Shown here: in pieces, positions 16,577-23,864 of the stretch | Position numbering within the stretch: position 1 is the first letter of the stretch | How the letters are laid out: each line of letters opens with the position of its first letter | Assembly (NCBI GenBank): GCA_009784975.1 | Contig: WQXG01000033.1 | Coordinates: 1 to 35,181, forward strand | Direction: 5' to 3' | Length of the DNA stretch: 35,181 nucleotides | From: Treponema sp. | GTDB lineage: Bacteria > Spirochaetota > Spirochaetia > Treponematales > Breznakiellaceae | Notes under the pieces: model-generated | Seen by the model: the letters and a program-made list of their open reading frames with translations, nothing else | The model's database searches: none | What the model was told of the DNA's origin: nothing | Program-made: the position numbers and the translations under genes

Positions 16577-17610
16577 TCTGCAGCCACCTTGCTAAAATCT
16601 TTTTCACATATCATAAATATTTTTATCAGTTCAGGATCAAAATGCGAACCGCTGTTATCTTTGATAATTTTTACCGCTTCCCCATGAGAGAATGCCTTTT
16701 TATACGACCGTTCCGATACAAGCGCATCATAAACATCGGCAATTGCCATTATGCGTCCCTGAAGAGGAATATCCTCTCCCTTTAAACCGCGAGGATATCC
16801 GGAACCGTCCCATCGTTCATGATGACTGCCTGCAAACAATTTGGCGTTTTGCAGAAAGTACCCATCCCCGGAATCGACAATTATGCTGTCTATAATTTTT
16901 TCGCCTTCGGAAGCATGAGATTTCATTGCTTCAAATTCATCTGCGGTAAGGCGTCCGGATTTATTTAACAGCAGATCTGTAATTACAATTTTACCTATAT
17001 CATGCAAACGTGAAGATGAAGCAATCAGCTCCAAATTCCATTCGCATATCTCATCAAAATATATTTTATGTTCAAGCATGGCATTAAGCAGAATTTTTAT
17101 GTATTTTGTTGTGCGTTCAATATGCCTGCCTGTCAATTTATCGCGGTTTTCTACCATGTTTGCCAATACCGATGCCATGCTGTTTTGCAGTCTTTGGAGC
17201 CTTTCGGTCCTGAACTGCAGCATTTTGGTTCTTTCCTTAATTACATCTTCAATATCAAGCAGTGTCTTTATACGGTTAAGAAGGACCGGTTTGGAAAAAG
17301 GCTTGGAAATAAAATCCGCTACGCCCATTTCGAACCCCTGGGCTTCTGTGCCAACATCGCTCTTGCTTGTCAGAAAAATAACAGGAATATCCGCGTAACG
17401 CTTGTCGGCTTTTAATTGCTTTAATGCGTCAAAACCGCCGATATCCGGCATTAAAATATCCAATAAAATTAAATCGGGCGTGACATTATCCAGAAGTTCA
17501 AACATTAACGAAGCCGATGACAAAGTGAATACATTATAATGCTCTGATAATGCATTCTCTGCAGTTAAAAGATTTACATGATTATCATCAACTGCAAATA
17601 TCGTCTTCAT
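16573..17610 (-). CDS. Response regulator with HD-GYP domain (c-di-GMP phosphodiesterase), first gene of the operon
   Basis: I start this 345-aa protein at ATG 17610, preceded by AGAGGT nine bases upstream; an in-frame TTG at 17634 adds eight unlikely residues. It has a receiver (Asp8/Asp9, phosphoacceptor Asp51, Lys103), a linking coiled coil (about 122-145) and an HD-GYP domain with His203-Asp204, His263-His264 and GYP at 271-273. All signature residues are present, so c-di-GMP hydrolysis is expected. It is a close paralogue of the last gene of the operon, so the same output type brackets the kinases. Its stop overlaps the start of the next kinase (ATGA). A promoter with a perfect TATAAT lies 42-70 nt upstream. 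Confidence 0.93.
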   Translation of the reverse strand: MKTIFAVDDNHVNLLTAENALSEHYNVFTLSSASLMFELLDNVTPDLILLDILMPDIGGFDALKQLKADKRYADIPVIFLTSKSDVGTEAQGFEMGVADFISKPFSKPVLLNRIKTLLDIEDVIKERTKMLQFRTERLQRLQNSMASVLANMVENRDKLTGRHIERTTKYIKILLNAMLEHKIYFDEICEWNLELIASSSRLHDIGKIVITDLLLNKSGRLTADEFEAMKSHASEGEKIIDSIIVDSGDGYFLQNAKLFAGSHHERWDGSGYPRGLKGEDIPLQGRIMAIADVYDALVSERSYKKAFSHGEAVKIIKDNSGSHFDPELIKIFMICEKDFSKVAAE

Positions 17611-17651
17611 CCCAATAATACCTCTGGCAAACAAAATGCCCTTTTTATGAA

Positions 17652-17680
17652 ATTATATCAGAAAATCGGCAATTCTGCAA
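17652..17680 (-). promoter_or_regulatory. Promoter of the phosphorelay operon
   Basis: On the minus strand TTGCAG (17675-17680), a 17-nt spacer and a perfect TATAAT (17652-17657) precede the ATG at 17610 by about 41 nt, with a Shine-Dalgarno between. It is back to back with the plus-strand promoter at 17697-17705, so the two may influence each other. Confidence 0.65.
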
Positions 17681-17696
17681 TTAATTATTTAAAATA

Positions 17697-17705
17697 TGCT
17701 ATAAT
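17697..17705 (+). promoter_or_regulatory. Extended -10 promoter abutting the next start codon (leaderless)
   Basis: TGCTATAAT is a perfect extended -10 element. No good -35 is present at 16-18 nt. The ATG at 17712 lies six bases after the TATAAT, so transcription should begin at or next to the A of the start codon. No Shine-Dalgarno precedes that ATG. Confidence 0.65.
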
Positions 17706-17711
17706 TTAAAA

Positions 17712-19535
17712 ATGTACATAAGAAACAAAACGAGATTCTTCATTATCGTATCCCTGGGCGCGGCTGTGCTGGTTGTATTGGCACTCATCCTCATAATCGG
17801 CGTTTCAGCCCCAAAACAGCCCCGCGGTATCACTATTTTACCTCCGCCAGCCCTGGACACGACAATATATGACACGGTTATCCTTAATGCGCGGCTAATA
17901 AACCCTGAAACCGGCAGCGACCTAAACAATTACAACATCGGCATACTTAACGGGCGTATTGCCGCGCTTACCCGCCGACCTTTGCAGGGTACACGTTCAG
18001 TGGATGCCGAAGGGCTGGTAGCGGTCCCGGGTTTTATCGACGTTATTTCCTTTGAATTAATCGATTCTTCTGCGCGTTATAAAATCTCCGACGGTGTGAC
18101 CACCAACCTGGTCATGCACGGCGGCACCAATGACGCAAAAAAATGGTACGATAATATCGCTTCACGTCCGTATTTTGTAAATTACGGCGCATCCAGTTTT
18201 ATCACAGTTATGCGGCGGGAAGTAGGTTACGGGGACAGGACGGTCATGACAGATCCCGATGCCATAGAAACCCTGGTAAAAAATGTACGCCGGAACATCA
18301 TGGACGGCGCATTGGGCATTTCCATAAGCCCTGAATATGTTCCCGGCGTGGGCGGGGCAGAAATGCTTGCCCTAAGCAAATTAGCCGCAGAAATGGACGT
18401 AGCTTCCTATTATCACTTACGTTATGCCACCCCGGACGGCGAAAAAAACAGCCTTGTCGCAATTCAGGAAGTTCTGGATTTAGCGCGGGAAACAGGCGCA
18501 TCTACCCATATCATGCATATTCCCAGCACCGGCGCGACTCATGTTGCACCGCAGGCTTTTGCCATGGTCTCGGATGCAATAGCCGAAGGTTTGGACATTA
18601 CTGCCTGTATGTACCCCTATGATTATTGGGCATCCTGGCTGCCGTCAGAACGTTTTAATTCCGGCTGGCAGCAGCGCTTCAGGCTTACCTACAATGATTT
18701 ACAAGTCCCCGGCACTACCGAACGCCTCACTGCCGAAACTTTCCGCAGATACCGTTCTCAATGGATGATAGTATTAGCCAGAAATTCAATACCAGAGGAT
18801 GAGGTCCGCCTGGCTATTCAGCAGCCTTTCATTTCCATCTCCAGTGATGACGTCATCATGAACGGCGGCAGGAGCCACCCGCGGGGCGCGGGTACTTTTT
18901 CCCGTGTCATAGGCAAATATGCCCGCGAAGAAGGCGTCATCTCCCTGATGGATGCCGTCGCAATGATGACAATAAGATCTGCCCGCCGCCTGGAAAGCGC
19001 ATCGGATGATATAAAACGAAAAGGCCGGCTGGAAATCGGCGCTGATGCGGATATTGTTTTGTTCTGCTACGACACCATCATCGATACGGGAACACCGGAA
19101 AACCCGGATTCTTATTCTGACGGCATCAGATATGTCTGGGTAAACGGGCGGATGGGACTGAACCCAAACGGCATACTTGGAGTACGCGCCGGACGTCCAA
19201 TCAAGTCACGGTTTGCCAGCCCTGCTGAACCTGCAAAATATACAGAATATACCCTAACCTTCAATAAACAGGCAGTTGCCATACCGGCATTTGATCTGTT
19301 CAACCTGCATTTTGTAGATTTACAGGCGGCTGCCGGATTATTACAGCAACCCTTTGAACTTGCCGAAAACGGGAACATTACCTTTGGTCAGGCACGGCTG
19401 TCCCTGGGAGAGACTGCATTTACAAGTTATGGGCAGGAATCTCATTTTCACCATGAACCTGTGATTTTCAGGGGGTCGGTGTATCTGCCTGTCTGTGATT
19501 TGCCCAATTTATTGCATGGTTTGTCATATATGTAA
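17712..19535 (+). CDS. Membrane-anchored D-aminoacylase-like amidohydrolase lacking the HxH metal motif
   Basis: The 607-aa protein begins with a basic stretch and a hydrophobic helix (about 9-31), so the body is exported or anchored outside the cytoplasm. Residues 53-500 follow the N-acyl-D-amino-acid deacylase (amidohydrolase superfamily) plan: VILNARLINPETG, GLVAVPGFIDV, DGVTTNLV, His235 in YHLRY, His269 in THIMHI, SSDD at 377-380 and the SHPRGAGTFSRVIGKYARE block. The usual HxH after GFID is replaced by Ile112-Ser-Phe114, and the metal-binding Cys of the GNCG loop is absent (MHGGTN). Part of the metal site is therefore lost, and catalysis by the standard mechanism is doubtful. Residues about 505-607 look like a small beta domain, possibly similar to copper-amine-oxidase N-terminal (stalk) domains. 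Translation is predicted to be leaderless. Confidence 0.8.
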   Translation: MYIRNKTRFFIIVSLGAAVLVVLALILIIGVSAPKQPRGITILPPPALDTTIYDTVILNARLINPETGSDLNNYNIGILNGRIAALTRRPLQGTRSVDAEGLVAVPGFIDVISFELIDSSARYKISDGVTTNLVMHGGTNDAKKWYDNIASRPYFVNYGASSFITVMRREVGYGDRTVMTDPDAIETLVKNVRRNIMDGALGISISPEYVPGVGGAEMLALSKLAAEMDVASYYHLRYATPDGEKNSLVAIQEVLDLARETGASTHIMHIPSTGATHVAPQAFAMVSDAIAEGLDITACMYPYDYWASWLPSERFNSGWQQRFRLTYNDLQVPGTTERLTAETFRRYRSQWMIVLARNSIPEDEVRLAIQQPFISISSDDVIMNGGRSHPRGAGTFSRVIGKYAREEGVISLMDAVAMMTIRSARRLESASDDIKRKGRLEIGADADIVLFCYDTIIDTGTPENPDSYSDGIRYVWVNGRMGLNPNGILGVRAGRPIKSRFASPAEPAKYTEYTLTFNKQAVAIPAFDLFNLHFVDLQAAAGLLQQPFELAENGNITFGQARLSLGETAFTSYGQESHFHHEPVIFRGSVYLPVCDLPNLLHGLSYM

Positions 19536-19543
19536 ATATAATC

Positions 19544-19571
19544 TTGTTATTTTAAATAATAATGATATAAT
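19544..19571 (+). promoter_or_regulatory. Promoter of the triple-repeat protein gene
   Basis: TTGTTA (19544-19549), a 16-nt spacer and an extended -10 TGATATAAT (19563-19571, perfect TATAAT hexamer) lie just after the preceding stop. Transcription would start near 19578, leaving a leader of about 115 nt. Confidence 0.65.
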
Positions 19572-19590
19572 GAGCTCATGTAACTTAAAC

Positions 19591-19645
19591 CCTCAAAAAT
19601 GGTTTTTTGAGGAAAGTGCAAGTTCAGTTTTTGCTGAACATTTTT
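19591..19645 (+). promoter_or_regulatory. Tandem hairpins in the mRNA leader
   Basis: Hairpin 1 pairs CCTCAAAAA with TTTTTGAGG (19591-19612). Hairpin 2 pairs GTTCAG (19622-19627) with CTGAAC (19634-19639) and is followed by ATTTTTG, like a weak terminator. Both lie between the promoter and the Shine-Dalgarno (AAGGGG) of the gene at 19694, so attenuation is possible. No known riboswitch was recognised. Confidence 0.5.
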
Positions 19646-19693
19646 GCGTATGCAGAAATACAGATTAACAAAGTATAAAAAAGGGGTATTAAA

Positions 19694-20512
19694 ATGAAAG
19701 ATACTTTCAAATTCGCAAGAATTATTACACTGGCTGTAATAATTGGGTTTTCTATCGCACATGCGGCAGCTGCTCAATCAACGCTTTCCGGCGTATACAC
19801 ACTTGAGGGACACTCATGGACATTCACTTTTACCGGCAATAACTTTTCAATGTATATAACAGAAAGAGACACAACAATTTCCGGTACCTATAGAATTTCC
19901 GGCAGTACAGTTACACTGACTTCTTCCGGTTTTGCCAATGCCAATACAAGACGGATGACAATAGTTAATGCCACCACCCTTAGAGATTGGGACGGCGATA
20001 CATGGGTAAAACCGGCGCCGCTTTCAGGTGTTTACAGGCTGCAGGGACATGAAACATGGACATTCACTTTTACCGGCACAAATAATTTTGCAATGTATGT
20101 TCCGGAAAGAAATACAACGATTAACGGCACATATACGGTATCAGGTTCTACAGTTACACTGACATCTTCCAGTTTTGCCAATTCCAATACAAGAAGAATG
20201 ACAATTATTAATCCAACAACTTTAAGGGATTGGGACGGCGATACATGGACTTCAGCGCCCGCAACATCTGCGCTTTCAGGAGTTTACAGACTTCAGGGGC
20301 ACGAGTCATGGACATTCACATTTACAGGCACCAATGTTTTTGCGATGTATATCCCTGAAAGAAATACAATTATTAACGGCACATACACAGTATCAGGTTC
20401 TACAGTTACTTTAACTTCTTCTGATTTTGCAAATGCCAACACAAGACGCATGACAATCGTTAATGCCACCACCCTTAGGGATTGGGATAACGATACCTGG
20501 ATAAAAAGATAA
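19694..20512 (+). CDS. Secreted protein of three tandem approx. 80-residue beta-rich domains
   Basis: The 272-aa protein has a signal peptide (basic start, hydrophobic core, AHAAAAQ cleavage region near residue 28) followed by three near-identical repeats beginning LSGVY at residues 31, 110 and 194. Each repeat has the same landmarks: GH.sWTFTFTG, a MY.(t/p)ERdTtI.GTY segment, SGSTVTLTSS.FAN, NTRRMTI and TTLRDWD.DTW. Alternating residues and conserved Gly/Trp suggest small beta-barrels or sandwiches, like lipocalin-type folds found in treponemal surface proteins, but I do not recognise the family with certainty. The DNA of the repeats is also highly similar, so copy number may vary by recombination. 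Linkers between repeats are Pro/Ala/Ser-rich. Confidence 0.75.
   Translation: MKDTFKFARIITLAVIIGFSIAHAAAAQSTLSGVYTLEGHSWTFTFTGNNFSMYITERDTTISGTYRISGSTVTLTSSGFANANTRRMTIVNATTLRDWDGDTWVKPAPLSGVYRLQGHETWTFTFTGTNNFAMYVPERNTTINGTYTVSGSTVTLTSSSFANSNTRRMTIINPTTLRDWDGDTWTSAPATSALSGVYRLQGHESWTFTFTGTNVFAMYIPERNTIINGTYTVSGSTVTLTSSDFANANTRRMTIVNATTLRDWDNDTWIKR
19784..20509 (+). repeat. Three tandem in-frame coding repeats
   Basis: Repeat starts are at 19784, 20021 and 20273, giving units of about 237, 252 and 237 bp. Units 2 and 3 are the closest pair, sharing blocks such as GTTTACAGRCT and GGTTCTACAGTTAC. Recent internal duplication is likely. Confidence 0.8.
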
Positions 20513-20525
20513 ATAAGAACAAACT

Positions 20526-20556
20526 CTGAGTACACGGAAATTTTCCGTGTACTCAG
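20526..20556. terminator. 15-bp palindromic hairpin between convergent genes
   Basis: CTGAGTACACGGAAA and its exact complement flank a single T, forming a 15-bp stem. It lies just after the triple-repeat gene and contains the stop codon of recQ (20553-20555). There is no long U tail on either strand, so it may protect 3' ends or stop transcription with help from a factor rather than act as a classical intrinsic terminator. Confidence 0.6.
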
Positions 20557-22379
20557 CCTAAATGCTCACGAATTAACTCAGTAAAAATCCCGCCGAATTT
20601 TTCCAGCTTTACCTGACCTACTCCATTAATACCCGAAAACTGCGCAAGAGAAACCGGTTTTTTCCGGCTCATATCCCTAAGCGCTGCATCGGAGAAAATG
20701 ATGTATGCGGGTTTCCCTTCTTTGGCAGCAATTTCTTTTCGCAGCGTACGAAGTTTTTCAAACAGCTCATCATCAATATCAGCAGGCGGCAATTGTTCAT
20801 TTTTTTCCGGCAGCAATTTTTTCTGTTTAGAAGTTTTCTTTTCTTCTTTAGGAAGTTTAGCGAACACGCGGGATTCTTCATTAAAAAGTTCTTTCGTATA
20901 ACCTAAAGTTACAACCGGATATTCTCCGTCTTCCATGAACAAGTATTTTTTTTCGATTAAATAATCCATGATAAGCCGAATCCTGCTAACGCTTGTTTCT
21001 GACATTATTCCCCATGTACTGAGCGTATCAAAACCAAAACTGCGTATTTTTTCGTTCTTGCTGCCGCGCAGAATATCAATGATCATTGTCTTGCCGAAAC
21101 TGCGTCCCCGTTGTTTAAGACGAAATACACAGGAGACAATTTTTTGCGCTTCTATTGTTATATCAATTTCCGGATAATCAGCAAGGCAATTTGAGCAATT
21201 ACCGCAATTGGCTGGGGCATTTTCTCCAAAATAGGCAAGCAGGCGGCGGCGCAGACAATCACTTGTTGTTGCGTAAAATGTCATTTGTCTGAGCAGTTCA
21301 AGATTAAACTCCTGCCTGTCATCAGCGAAATTATCATCTTCGCCCTGCGTAATCAAAAATTGATTGATGCGCACATCCTGTCCGTTGTACAAAAGTATGC
21401 AATCCGCAGGAGCGCCGTCTCTGCCGGCACGACCTGCCTCCTGATAATAACTTTCTATGTTTTTGGGCATATTGTAGTGAATAACAAACGATACGTTAGA
21501 TTTATCTATCCCCATGCCAAAGGCATTGGTTGCAACCATTATAGTCTTCCTGTCATAGATAAAATCTTCCTGATTGTTTCTGCGTTCATTATCATCCAGT
21601 CCTGCATGATAGCGAGCGGCGTTAAAACCGCGGCGAATGAGCAAATGACATATTTCTTCCGTAGCTTTGCGGGTAGCACAGTAAATAATACCGCTTGATT
21701 TTTTCCGCTTGTCCAGACATTCAAGCAGCGCTGTTTTTTTATCTCCTGGCTTTTGTACTTCAAAGAAAAGGTTTGGTCTGTCAAACCCGGTGTTAATAAC
21801 AAAGGGTCTTTGAAGAGCCAGATGCCTATGAATATCTTCGCGCACCTTTGCTGTCGCTGTAGCGGTAAAAGCGGCAACAACAGGACGTTTCTTTATACTT
21901 TTAATAAAAGCCGCTATCTGCATATAACTGGTTCTAAAATCATGTCCCCACTGCGACACACAATGCGCTTCGTCTATCACAATAAGAGGCAGTTTTTCAA
22001 AGCTCGCTGCTTCTTTCTGCAGCCTTTCCGGTGCAATATAAAGCAGCTTTACCCTGCCTGCATGTATTTCTTCCATTGTGTCTGCGTATTCTTTAGCGCT
22101 CAGCGAACTGTTTAAAAACGCAGCCTGGGCGGACCCCACGCATCCGGCTTCCCGCAAAGCAGTAACCTGATCTTTCATTAAGGAAATTAACGGCGAAATA
22201 ACGACAGTCATCCCATCCAGCAGCAAAGCCGGTATCTGATAACAAAGAGATTTCCCCGCACCGGTCGGCATTACAGCGAGCACATCCGTCCCCTCAAGAA
22301 TAGCGTCTATTACTTCTTCCTGTCCGGGGCGGAATGAAGAATAACCGAATTTTTTATTGAGTATTGTGTGTTTGGTCAT
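20553..22379 (-). CDS. recQ: ATP-dependent DNA helicase RecQ
   Basis: The 608-aa product starts at ATG 22379, which overlaps the stop of the upstream ATPase gene (ATGA); an in-frame GTG five codons earlier is less likely. Helicase motifs are complete: FRPGQ (motif 0), Walker A MPTGAGKS (37-44), DEAH (136-139) followed by CVSQWGHDFR, SGIIYC, ATNAFGMGIDK and QEAGRAGRDG. The RecQ zinc site is seen as C-x16-C-x2-C-x2-C (DCLRRR...CGNCSNC). A winged-helix RQC region and a C-terminal HRDC domain (about 535-605) follow. It is a 3'-to-5' helicase of recombinational repair. Pairing with a DUF4143 ATPase gene under one promoter is unusual. Confidence 0.96.
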   Translation of the reverse strand: MTKHTILNKKFGYSSFRPGQEEVIDAILEGTDVLAVMPTGAGKSLCYQIPALLLDGMTVVISPLISLMKDQVTALREAGCVGSAQAAFLNSSLSAKEYADTMEEIHAGRVKLLYIAPERLQKEAASFEKLPLIVIDEAHCVSQWGHDFRTSYMQIAAFIKSIKKRPVVAAFTATATAKVREDIHRHLALQRPFVINTGFDRPNLFFEVQKPGDKKTALLECLDKRKKSSGIIYCATRKATEEICHLLIRRGFNAARYHAGLDDNERRNNQEDFIYDRKTIMVATNAFGMGIDKSNVSFVIHYNMPKNIESYYQEAGRAGRDGAPADCILLYNGQDVRINQFLITQGEDDNFADDRQEFNLELLRQMTFYATTSDCLRRRLLAYFGENAPANCGNCSNCLADYPEIDITIEAQKIVSCVFRLKQRGRSFGKTMIIDILRGSKNEKIRSFGFDTLSTWGIMSETSVSRIRLIMDYLIEKKYLFMEDGEYPVVTLGYTKELFNEESRVFAKLPKEEKKTSKQKKLLPEKNEQLPPADIDDELFEKLRTLRKEIAAKEGKPAYIIFSDAALRDMSRKKPVSLAQFSGINGVGQVKLEKFGGIFTELIREHLG

Positions 22380-23695
22380 TGGGCTATACACCACACAGCA
22401 TAAAGCGGTATTGATTTAATTCCATTCTGTAAACCAAAGTTCCTGGCAGAAACTCTTATGGCTTTTTCTATATTGTACTTTTTTCTAAAACTTTCCAAAC
22501 TTTGAGACCGTACATTTTCCCACGATTTTGCCTCGATGGGAATAATTTTATTTTCTATCTGAATAACAAAATCAATTTCCGCCTGATTATTACTTTCCCA
22601 ATAATAAAATTCAAAGCCGTTTGCATTTAATTCCTGCGCAATGTAGTTTTCCGTTAATGCGCCTTTTGCCGTATCTCCCATAGTTCTGCCTAGAATTGAA
22701 AGATGGGAATTATTGCTTTTTGCCGCATATAAACCCACATCACTCATATATACTTTAAACGATAAAAAATCTTCATAACTTGCAAGCGGCTCTTTGCCCT
22801 CGTTTACTTTGTTGCATTTTATAATTACTGCGGCTTTTTTCAGCCAATTAAGGGAAAGCTCGTAATCATTTGCTCTGGCTCCGCTTTTAATTAATGCATA
22901 TTGAAATTTTCTATTTTCTTTTGCAAGCTGGGAAGGCAAAGTATTGTAAACCGCTTCGTTTTTAATTGCCTGCGTTTTGGTGTCGGTATATTTATTCATA
23001 TCTAAAATATAGTTATTGCATATTGAAAGCTGCTTTGCCTTAACCAGGGTATAATTATTTGTTTTAATGTACTCTAAAATCGCCTCCGGCATTCCTCCAA
23101 TAACAAGGTATCGCAAAAATAATTCCAGCGCTTCTTTGTGCAGACCATTTGCAAGAGGAGTATCATTATCAAAACTTTCTTTAATTAAAGGAATGAGTTT
23201 TGGATTAAATTCCAGCAAGAATTCTTCAAAATTGAACGGGTACATATTTAATTCATCAACCCTGCCAACCGGAAAAGAGTAATGTCTTTCAGTGCCATTT
23301 GCAGTTCTGCTTAAAGCAACTCCAAGCAAGCTGCCGATGGCAATAATATGATATCCCGGCGCCGTTTCCTGGAACCTTTTAAGAGAGGTAAGAGCGGCAG
23401 GACAGGCTTGAATTTCATCAAAAATAATTAGTGTTTTTTCGGGCATGATTGTCATATTAATATTCGCTTCCAGCTTGGTTATTAAAGACTTAATGGAGCT
23501 AATTCCGCTTTCAAAATATTCGCATAAATCCGGGTTATTATCAAAGAAAAAATAAGCGACAGAGGCATAATAATTCGCGCCAAATTCCATGGCAGTATGG
23601 GTTTTGCCTATCTGCCTTGCCCCATGTATAATAAGCGGCTTTCTGGCAGGGTCGTCTTTCCATTGCAGCAGCCTGTTTTCTAATAGTCTTTTCAT
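22376..23695 (-). CDS. AAA_14 / DUF4143 family ATPase with nuclease-like C-terminal domain
   Basis: I start this 439-aa protein at ATG 23695. A longer TTG-start frame to 23731 exists, but its extra codons coincide with a perfect promoter. The N-terminal ATPase has Walker A GARQIGKT (about 27-34) and Walker B LIIFDEIQ, followed by the GS sensor in IIAIGSLLG. The C-terminal half matches DUF4143 and ends with a PD-(D/E)XK-like core: AEIDFVIQ followed by IIPIEAKSW. These proteins are common, often multicopy and horizontally spread in gut bacteria and archaea; their function is unknown. The stop overlaps the recQ start, indicating coupled translation. The transcript appears leaderless (see the promoter entry). 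Confidence 0.88.
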   Translation of the reverse strand: MKRLLENRLLQWKDDPARKPLIIHGARQIGKTHTAMEFGANYYASVAYFFFDNNPDLCEYFESGISSIKSLITKLEANINMTIMPEKTLIIFDEIQACPAALTSLKRFQETAPGYHIIAIGSLLGVALSRTANGTERHYSFPVGRVDELNMYPFNFEEFLLEFNPKLIPLIKESFDNDTPLANGLHKEALELFLRYLVIGGMPEAILEYIKTNNYTLVKAKQLSICNNYILDMNKYTDTKTQAIKNEAVYNTLPSQLAKENRKFQYALIKSGARANDYELSLNWLKKAAVIIKCNKVNEGKEPLASYEDFLSFKVYMSDVGLYAAKSNNSHLSILGRTMGDTAKGALTENYIAQELNANGFEFYYWESNNQAEIDFVIQIENKIIPIEAKSWENVRSQSLESFRKKYNIEKAIRVSARNFGLQNGIKSIPLYAVWCIAQ

Positions 23696-23702
23696 AAATT
23701 CA

Positions 23703-23731
23703 ATTATAAATCTTCCCGGGATAACTGTCAA
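23703..23731 (-). promoter_or_regulatory. Perfect sigma-70 promoter of the ATPase-recQ operon (leaderless)
   Basis: On the minus strand TTGACA (23726-23731), a 17-nt spacer and TATAAT (23703-23708) are all consensus. The -10 ends seven bases before the ATG at 23695, so the mRNA should start at the start codon itself. Confidence 0.85.
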
Positions 23732-23735
23732 CGGA

Positions 23736-23768
23736 ATTCACACTTTTAGGGTACCTAAAAGTGTGAAT
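23736..23768. promoter_or_regulatory. 33-bp palindrome, candidate operator
   Basis: ATTCACACTTTTAGG (23736-23750) and its perfect complement (23754-23768) flank the 3-nt centre GTA. It ends four bases upstream of the -35 of the ATPase-recQ promoter and lies about 60 bp upstream of the ychF -35, so it could bind a dimeric regulator controlling either gene. There is no U-run to suggest a terminator. Confidence 0.65.
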
Positions 23769-23831
23769 CGCATAATATCTATAAACCTTTTATAAGACCG
23801 CATCTCAAAACACAAAAAGCTGGTGCTACTT

Positions 23832-23858
23832 TTGTTAAGTATGAAAAAATGCTAAACT
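23832..23858 (+). promoter_or_regulatory. Extended -10 promoter of ychF (leaderless)
   Basis: TTGTTA (23832-23837) and, after a short 15-nt spacer, TAAACT (23853-23858) preceded by TGC form an extended -10 promoter. The ATG at 23865 lies six bases beyond the -10 and there is no Shine-Dalgarno, the same geometry as at 17697-17712. Confidence 0.55.
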
Positions 23859-23864
23859 GCGCAT

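Noticed and set aside
23696..23731. Twelve extra N-terminal codons for the DUF4143 ATPase from a TTG
   Set aside because: The TTG is the first half of a perfect -35 TTGACA and the codons span the promoter.
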